This document shows, one piece after another, positions 51,542 to 55,598 of a stretch of DNA of 55,598 nucleotides. The notes under the pieces were generated by a model. That model saw only the letters and a program-made list of their open reading frames with translations. It was not told where the DNA came from and ran no database searches. The DNA is from Acidobacteriota bacterium (GTDB taxonomy: Bacteria > Acidobacteriota > Terriglobia > 20CM-2-55-15), in assembly GCA_003223875.1 (NCBI GenBank), contig QHWY01000007.1, positions 1-55,598 on the forward strand. Direction: 5' to 3'. Positions within the stretch are counted from its first letter, which is position 1, and the number at the start of each line of letters is the position of its first letter. The position numbers and the translations under genes were made by a program.

Positions 51542-54500
51542 TCACCTGCTCCCCGGCACATGTACGTCGGACCGTTTCGCCGGGGCACCACGGCGCCAGA
51601 AGACTTCAGGCTCGATGGTGAGGACGTAGCTGTAGTTCGCCGCATCCCGCGCTTCGGTCAACTGCCGTTTGACCGCTTCCATGCGCCGTTTGACCAGTGC
51701 CGCATCCTCCGTGTCGGCGACGTAGGACAGGCGCAGCACTGCGGGCCCTTTGCGCAATTCCTCTAGGAGTAAGTTGAGGCGTGGCTTCCACTGGACGCGA
51801 ATTTCGGTCGTACCCGGCTCGAACGCCGCATCCAACAGGTCGATGGCCACCATCCGGTGAATTGACGCACCGAAATTGACTCGCAGGGCCTTGCCGCGCG
51901 TGGCGCGCTGGATCTGCGTCTGGTCCGTCGTCATCCGGAAGCCGCTCGGCAGCGTCCTGTCATCGAGTTTCAGCACGAAATTGCTGCCGCGGCTCTCATG
52001 TGGCGTGATCGCGCAGGTGATATGGTACCGCCCGAACTGATCCGTCGTGGCTGCCAGACCGCGTGCTGTCACCACACGCACGCCGGGCATGCCCTCTTCG
52101 CCGTCGTCCTGCAGCCCGTTGCGATTGACGTCGTTGAAGACCTTGCCGGTCACGTCGGTGCAATCGAACGTAGCATCCGGCACGAGGCGCACGGTGGCGG
52201 TTGCTTCACCGGACATCGCGCTGCCGCTCACGGCGTTCATCGCCTGCGCGCGGTTCACGAATTCGCCCTCGGTGGCGCCGGCACCCGCGGCGAGCAGCAG
52301 TTTCACCGTGCGCACCTGGGTGCCCGCGATGACCAGGCCGTTCCAGCTGAGCGCCCCGCCCGCGACCGACGGCTCGGTCGGCACGCCGTCGAGAAGCGCA
52401 GAGCCCTTGACGTAGCTGAATCCCGCCGGCATTCGATCCACGATGCTCACATCCGCGACCAACTGGCCGGCACGGTTGTTCACGGTGATCACGTACGGAA
52501 CCAGCTGTCCGCGGGTCACGTTGAGCTGCGGCGTTGTCTTGGAGATCGAGAGCGAGCCGAGGAGTTGCGGATCCAGCGCGATATGGTTGTTGAAGATCTG
52601 GCTCGAGCCCGGCATCTGGCTGCGGTCCAGCATCAGGCGGACGTAGTAGTTCGTGCCGGCGCTGCGCGGCGGAACCGATGCAGCCGGCGGGAACTCCGAA
52701 GGCTGAACTTCGCAGAACAGGGCCGTGCCCGGAATGGCGTCGGCGGCGCTGCTCGGACAGGCCGGCACCGAGAACGTTGCGGTCGAAGCGTTGGACGTCG
52801 GCGGAATGATCTGCGAATAGCCCGCAACGTAGTTCGTTCCCGGCGGCGCCGTAACCCCGATGAGGTAATCACCGCCGCTCGGGCAGGCCGCCGCGTCGCT
52901 GAAGTTGATGTCGAACTTGTAATAGCCGTCTGCGAGCGTGATCTGCCCTTGCTGGGCCGGATCGTCGAAGCAACCCGCCGGCAAAGGCGAGGCGCTGCCG
53001 GCGTCCAGTAGGGTGCGTGTCGCTTTCACGAAATCGTCGGCAGTGCGGAGACCGGCGCGCGAGGCGCTGCGGCCATCCAGTAGGGTGAGTGTCGCCCCGA
53101 CAACCGGTGTGCGCGCGACCGAGTTGTAGATGACGCCGTTCGGATGGATCGGCAGGTTCAGGCCCTGCAGATTGGCGCCAGACGGCACGATGATGTCGCT
53201 GATCCGCTGCAGTCCGTTCGTGAACGGCGAGGCCGCCCGACCCAGCATCGCGGTGTTCGCGCCCGCGCCCGGCGCGCGGAACCGCAGCTCGTATCGAACG
53301 CCGGTCTGGGCGTTCGGCGCGACGCCGATGATGCGATAGACGCCGTTTGTATCCGTCAGTACGGATTGCGACAGCTGGTTATCGCGGTACAGCTCCACCG
53401 CCCAACCGGCTAGAGCGCGCTCACCGGAATCCCGGACATCGTCGAAGTTGGCGTCATGCCAGAGTGACCCGTTCAGCGCGGCGAAGCCGGGCAGGCTGCC
53501 GACGACGATCGAGACACTGGCGCTTGCCGTCTGGGTGGGTTTGTTCCAGGCGACCACGCTCGTGTTCGTGACCACCGTGCCGAGCACAAGGTTGGGGTTG
53601 AGAGTGGCCCGGAACCGGAGCTCCACGACCCCGCCTGGCGCCAGCGGTCCGTTGACTGCGGCGTAGTTGACGGTGATCGTCGAACCGGCGAAGCTGACGC
53701 CCGCCGCCGAACCGTTCATCATCGCGGACAAGTTCACATAGGTGAGCTGGCTGGGTTGCGATGCGTTGAGGTCGTCCGTGATAACGACGTTGAGGGCCGG
53801 CACGGCGCCGGTATTCGCGACGCGCACGAGGTATTCCAGCTGCGCGCCGGGGACGGGAGCGCCGCCCCCGACGACGGAGACCTGATTCGAGATCGAAAGC
53901 TGCTGGCCGACACCTACCACGACGACTGTCGGCTGTGGGCCGTTCGCGGGATTGCCATCACCGTCGGTCAGCAGGTTCGGCAGCCCGGCGCTGCTCACCA
54001 CGGCCTGGTTGCTGATCACGGTGCCCGTGGGCGTGCCGAGGTTGACGCGCAGGTCGTATTGAAGGACCGCCGTCGTGCCGGGCGAGATCGTGCCGATGTT
54101 GATGCCCGAACCGAGCGGCGAGGCACCGCCGTCCGGTTGGCCGACCGGCAATCCGTTGAGGAGCGTAGAATTCGCGACGTAGGTCGTATTCGCCGGAACC
54201 GGGTCGGTCAAGACGACACCGTTCGCGGGAATCGCGGCGGAATTCTTTATCGTGATCGTGTAGCGCAGTACATCGCCCGGATCGACGATGCCCGGCGAAC
54301 CCAGATCACCGAACAGAGCGACGCGCTTCTCGGCGTAGAGCACGGGATGATTGCCGACGATGTCGCGCGTCGGATCATTGGGAGCCGGTGTGCGCGGGTC
54401 ATCGGATGGCTGGTCGACGATGCCGTTGGCGCTCACGAAGCTCTGGTTCGAGATGATCGTGCCGTCGGGGACATTCGGGTTTACGACCACATTGAATGTG

Positions 54501-55598
54501 ATGGTTGCGACGTTCGCCTGGCTGTTGGACGCGTCCGCAGGCATCGAACCCGGCGTCGGATCGGCCGGGGAGTTGATCCGCATGCCATTCACGAGCGGCG
54601 ATAGGCCCGCGACATCCGCGGCCCCGGTGCCGTTCAGGGTCGTGCTTCCCGCGACGTAGGTCGTGTTCGCCGGCACCGCGTCGCGCAGCACGACGTTCAC
54701 GGCATTTGCGTTGCTGATGTTCTTCACCGTGATGGTGTAGCGCAGCGTGTCGCCGGCGAGCAGGACGTTCGGGTCGCGCAGGTAGGTGGAGATCTTCTGC
54801 ACCCGGAATGCGGGGGCCGACACGATCGTCACCCGGGTCGGATCTTCGGCGCCGGCCACAGTCGGATCAGCGGCCGTGCCGTTGACGTTGGGGTCATCGC
54901 TCCAGGCGAAGGTCGTGCCATTGGCGAGGCGGACCGTCGCCTGGTTGGTGACGACCGTGCCGTTGGCGATGGCCGGCTTGAGTGTGATGTCGAACTGGAT
55001 CAGGGCCTCGCCGTTGACCGGCAGGCTCAGATTACGAATGTCGATGACACCGGTGCCCTTGGTGCCACCCGTGCTGCTGGTGGCGCTGATGTCGGCGCCG
55101 GCCGGGGATGTGACGAGCGTGAGCGTGCCGGACGCGAAATCCGGTTGTGCGTTGAGAGCGTCCATCTCGTCAAAGATCCTGAAATTGCTCAGCGCCTGAT
55201 TGGTCGTGCGGAAGCGAAGGGTATAGCGCAGCTTGTCGCCCGGCGCGGCCGAGGTGGCGGGGTTGACACCGCTGGTGAGATCCGCGACGGTCTTGTCGAA
55301 GACATAACCCGTGAGCGCCACCGTCACGGTGTGGGCGTCCTCATGGTCCGCGATGCTGGGCGTGCCGTTGGTCAGCGTGCGGGTGGAGGACTTGCGGTTG
55401 GGATTGCTGCTGTCGCCATTGAACCACTGGATGGTGCCCGCGACATTGGTGAGCGTGACAGCATTCTGCGTGTTGGCATCGAGCTGAGTCCGGTTACGGA
55501 TAATCAGCCGCTCATTCGGGCCGATCCTTCCCGCGGCCGTCAGCATCGTAAGGTCGAGCTGGCAGTTGGGCGCAGCGTTGTAGCTGCGAGAGTAGTCG
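51542..55598 (-). CDS. DUF11/SdrD-type repeat surface protein, 5' end beyond the window
   Basis: At least 1352 codons; the frame stays open to the right edge (QLDLTMLTAAGRIGPNERLI near it), so the N-terminus is missing. Four or more DUF11-type beta-sandwich repeats are visible (GDTLRYTITVKNISNANAVN, GDVLRYTITIKNSAAIPANG, GAQLEYLVRVANTGAVPALN, GQLVPYVITVNNRAGQLVAD), usually ending in a TTYVAGSTTLNG-like phrase. Two SdrD B-like domains (SLWHDANFDDVRDSGERALA; VTGKVFNDVNRNGLQDDGEE) follow. A C-terminal OmpA-like module (AVLRLSYVADTEDAALVKRR) ends the protein. This type is thought to be cell-surface or fimbria-like. Its stop lies within the ribosome-site region of the downstream barrel gene, indicating translational coupling. 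Confidence 0.82.
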   Translation of the reverse strand, partial: DYSRSYNAAPNCQLDLTMLTAAGRIGPNERLIIRNRTQLDANTQNAVTLTNVAGTIQWFNGDSSNPNRKSSTRTLTNGTPSIADHEDAHTVTVALTGYVFDKTVADLTSGVNPATSAAPGDKLRYTLRFRTTNQALSNFRIFDEMDALNAQPDFASGTLTLVTSPAGADISATSSTGGTKGTGVIDIRNLSLPVNGEALIQFDITLKPAIANGTVVTNQATVRLANGTTFAWSDDPNVNGTAADPTVAGAEDPTRVTIVSAPAFRVQKISTYLRDPNVLLAGDTLRYTITVKNISNANAVNVVLRDAVPANTTYVAGSTTLNGTGAADVAGLSPLVNGMRINSPADPTPGSMPADASNSQANVATITFNVVVNPNVPDGTIISNQSFVSANGIVDQPSDDPRTPAPNDPTRDIVGNHPVLYAEKRVALFGDLGSPGIVDPGDVLRYTITIKNSAAIPANGVVLTDPVPANTTYVANSTLLNGLPVGQPDGGASPLGSGINIGTISPGTTAVLQYDLRVNLGTPTGTVISNQAVVSSAGLPNLLTDGDGNPANGPQPTVVVVGVGQQLSISNQVSVVGGGAPVPGAQLEYLVRVANTGAVPALNVVITDDLNASQPSQLTYVNLSAMMNGSAAGVSFAGSTITVNYAAVNGPLAPGGVVELRFRATLNPNLVLGTVVTNTSVVAWNKPTQTASASVSIVVGSLPGFAALNGSLWHDANFDDVRDSGERALAGWAVELYRDNQLSQSVLTDTNGVYRIIGVAPNAQTGVRYELRFRAPGAGANTAMLGRAASPFTNGLQRISDIIVPSGANLQGLNLPIHPNGVIYNSVARTPVVGATLTLLDGRSASRAGLRTADDFVKATRTLLDAGSASPLPAGCFDDPAQQGQITLADGYYKFDINFSDAAACPSGGDYLIGVTAPPGTNYVAGYSQIIPPTSNASTATFSVPACPSSAADAIPGTALFCEVQPSEFPPAASVPPRSAGTNYYVRLMLDRSQMPGSSQIFNNHIALDPQLLGSLSISKTTPQLNVTRGQLVPYVITVNNRAGQLVADVSIVDRMPAGFSYVKGSALLDGVPTEPSVAGGALSWNGLVIAGTQVRTVKLLLAAGAGATEGEFVNRAQAMNAVSGSAMSGEATATVRLVPDATFDCTDVTGKVFNDVNRNGLQDDGEEGMPGVRVVTARGLAATTDQFGRYHITCAITPHESRGSNFVLKLDDRTLPSGFRMTTDQTQIQRATRGKALRVNFGASIHRMVAIDLLDAAFEPGTTEIRVQWKPRLNLLLEELRKGPAVLRLSYVADTEDAALVKRRMEAVKRQLTEARDAANYSYVLTIEPEVFWRRGAPAKRSDVHVPGSR

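Noticed and set aside
51998..53011. 337-codon plus-strand frame inside the DUF11 gene
   Set aside because: Arginine/histidine-rich translation without domain features, antisense to strong DUF11/SdrD repeats.

Overview
The window reads as one contig from a soil- or sediment-type Acidobacteriota genome; this is an inference. It rests on an Oar-like TonB-dependent receptor with an N-terminal carboxypeptidase-regulatory domain, many secreted hydrolases, a PQQ dehydrogenase/cytochrome c pair, DUF6152 and 'ARTPDGHPDLQG' type secreted proteins, and several families of palindromic repeats between genes. About 45 protein genes, one tRNA and two gene relics can be supported. There is no rRNA, CRISPR array or intact transposase.

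Layout. 1-4.3 kb: start of a small secreted protein, an outer-membrane barrel protein, a membrane protein with an embedded spermidine-synthase-like domain, and an M28 peptidase. 4.3-8.5 kb (minus): response regulator and histidine kinase, a periplasmic metallo-beta-lactamase-fold (MBL) hydrolase, and YjbQ. 8.6-15.3 kb: secreted SGNH esterase, HupE-like protein, gluconate dehydrogenase subunit 3-like protein, and a second spermidine-synthase fusion translationally coupled to a dimethylargininase. 15.4-24.8 kb: exported HpcH/HpaI aldolase, coiled-coil protein, D-aminoacylase-type amidohydrolase with its TonB receptor, and a divergent M14 peptidase, apparently a peptide or acyl-amino-acid scavenging block. 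24.8-31.7 kb (minus): cyclase relic, quinoprotein dehydrogenase, dihaem cytochrome c and a secreted protein as an operon, then two paralogous secreted MBL hydrolases. 31.7-37.8 kb: ketopantoate reductase-like enzyme, a membrane protein with internal duplication, DUF6152, a GlmU-YvcK-TPR operon and CsrA. 37.9-46.6 kb: PBP4-type carboxypeptidase, proline dehydrogenase, RNase Z, rhodanese, MiaB, Smr protein, NUDIX-MBL fusion and a large alpha/beta hydrolase.

Right end. A tRNA-Asn(GTT) lies at 46.65 kb. A 14-base copy of its anticodon region recurs about 215 bases away, 20 bases from the end of a two-gene cell-surface operon: a DUF11/SdrD-type repeat protein cut by the window edge, and a 1536-residue protein with OmpA-like domains and a beta barrel. 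That operon is visibly richer in GC and looks imported. The tRNA copy suggests integration at tRNA-Asn, though a misassembly cannot be excluded.

The most unusual pattern is how palindromic repeats touch genes. They supply stop codons (4.3 and 32.6 kb), sit in frame between start codon and signal peptide in two exported proteins (3.1 and 18.7 kb), abut a start codon (33.7 kb) and abut a promoter-like box (8.5 kb).
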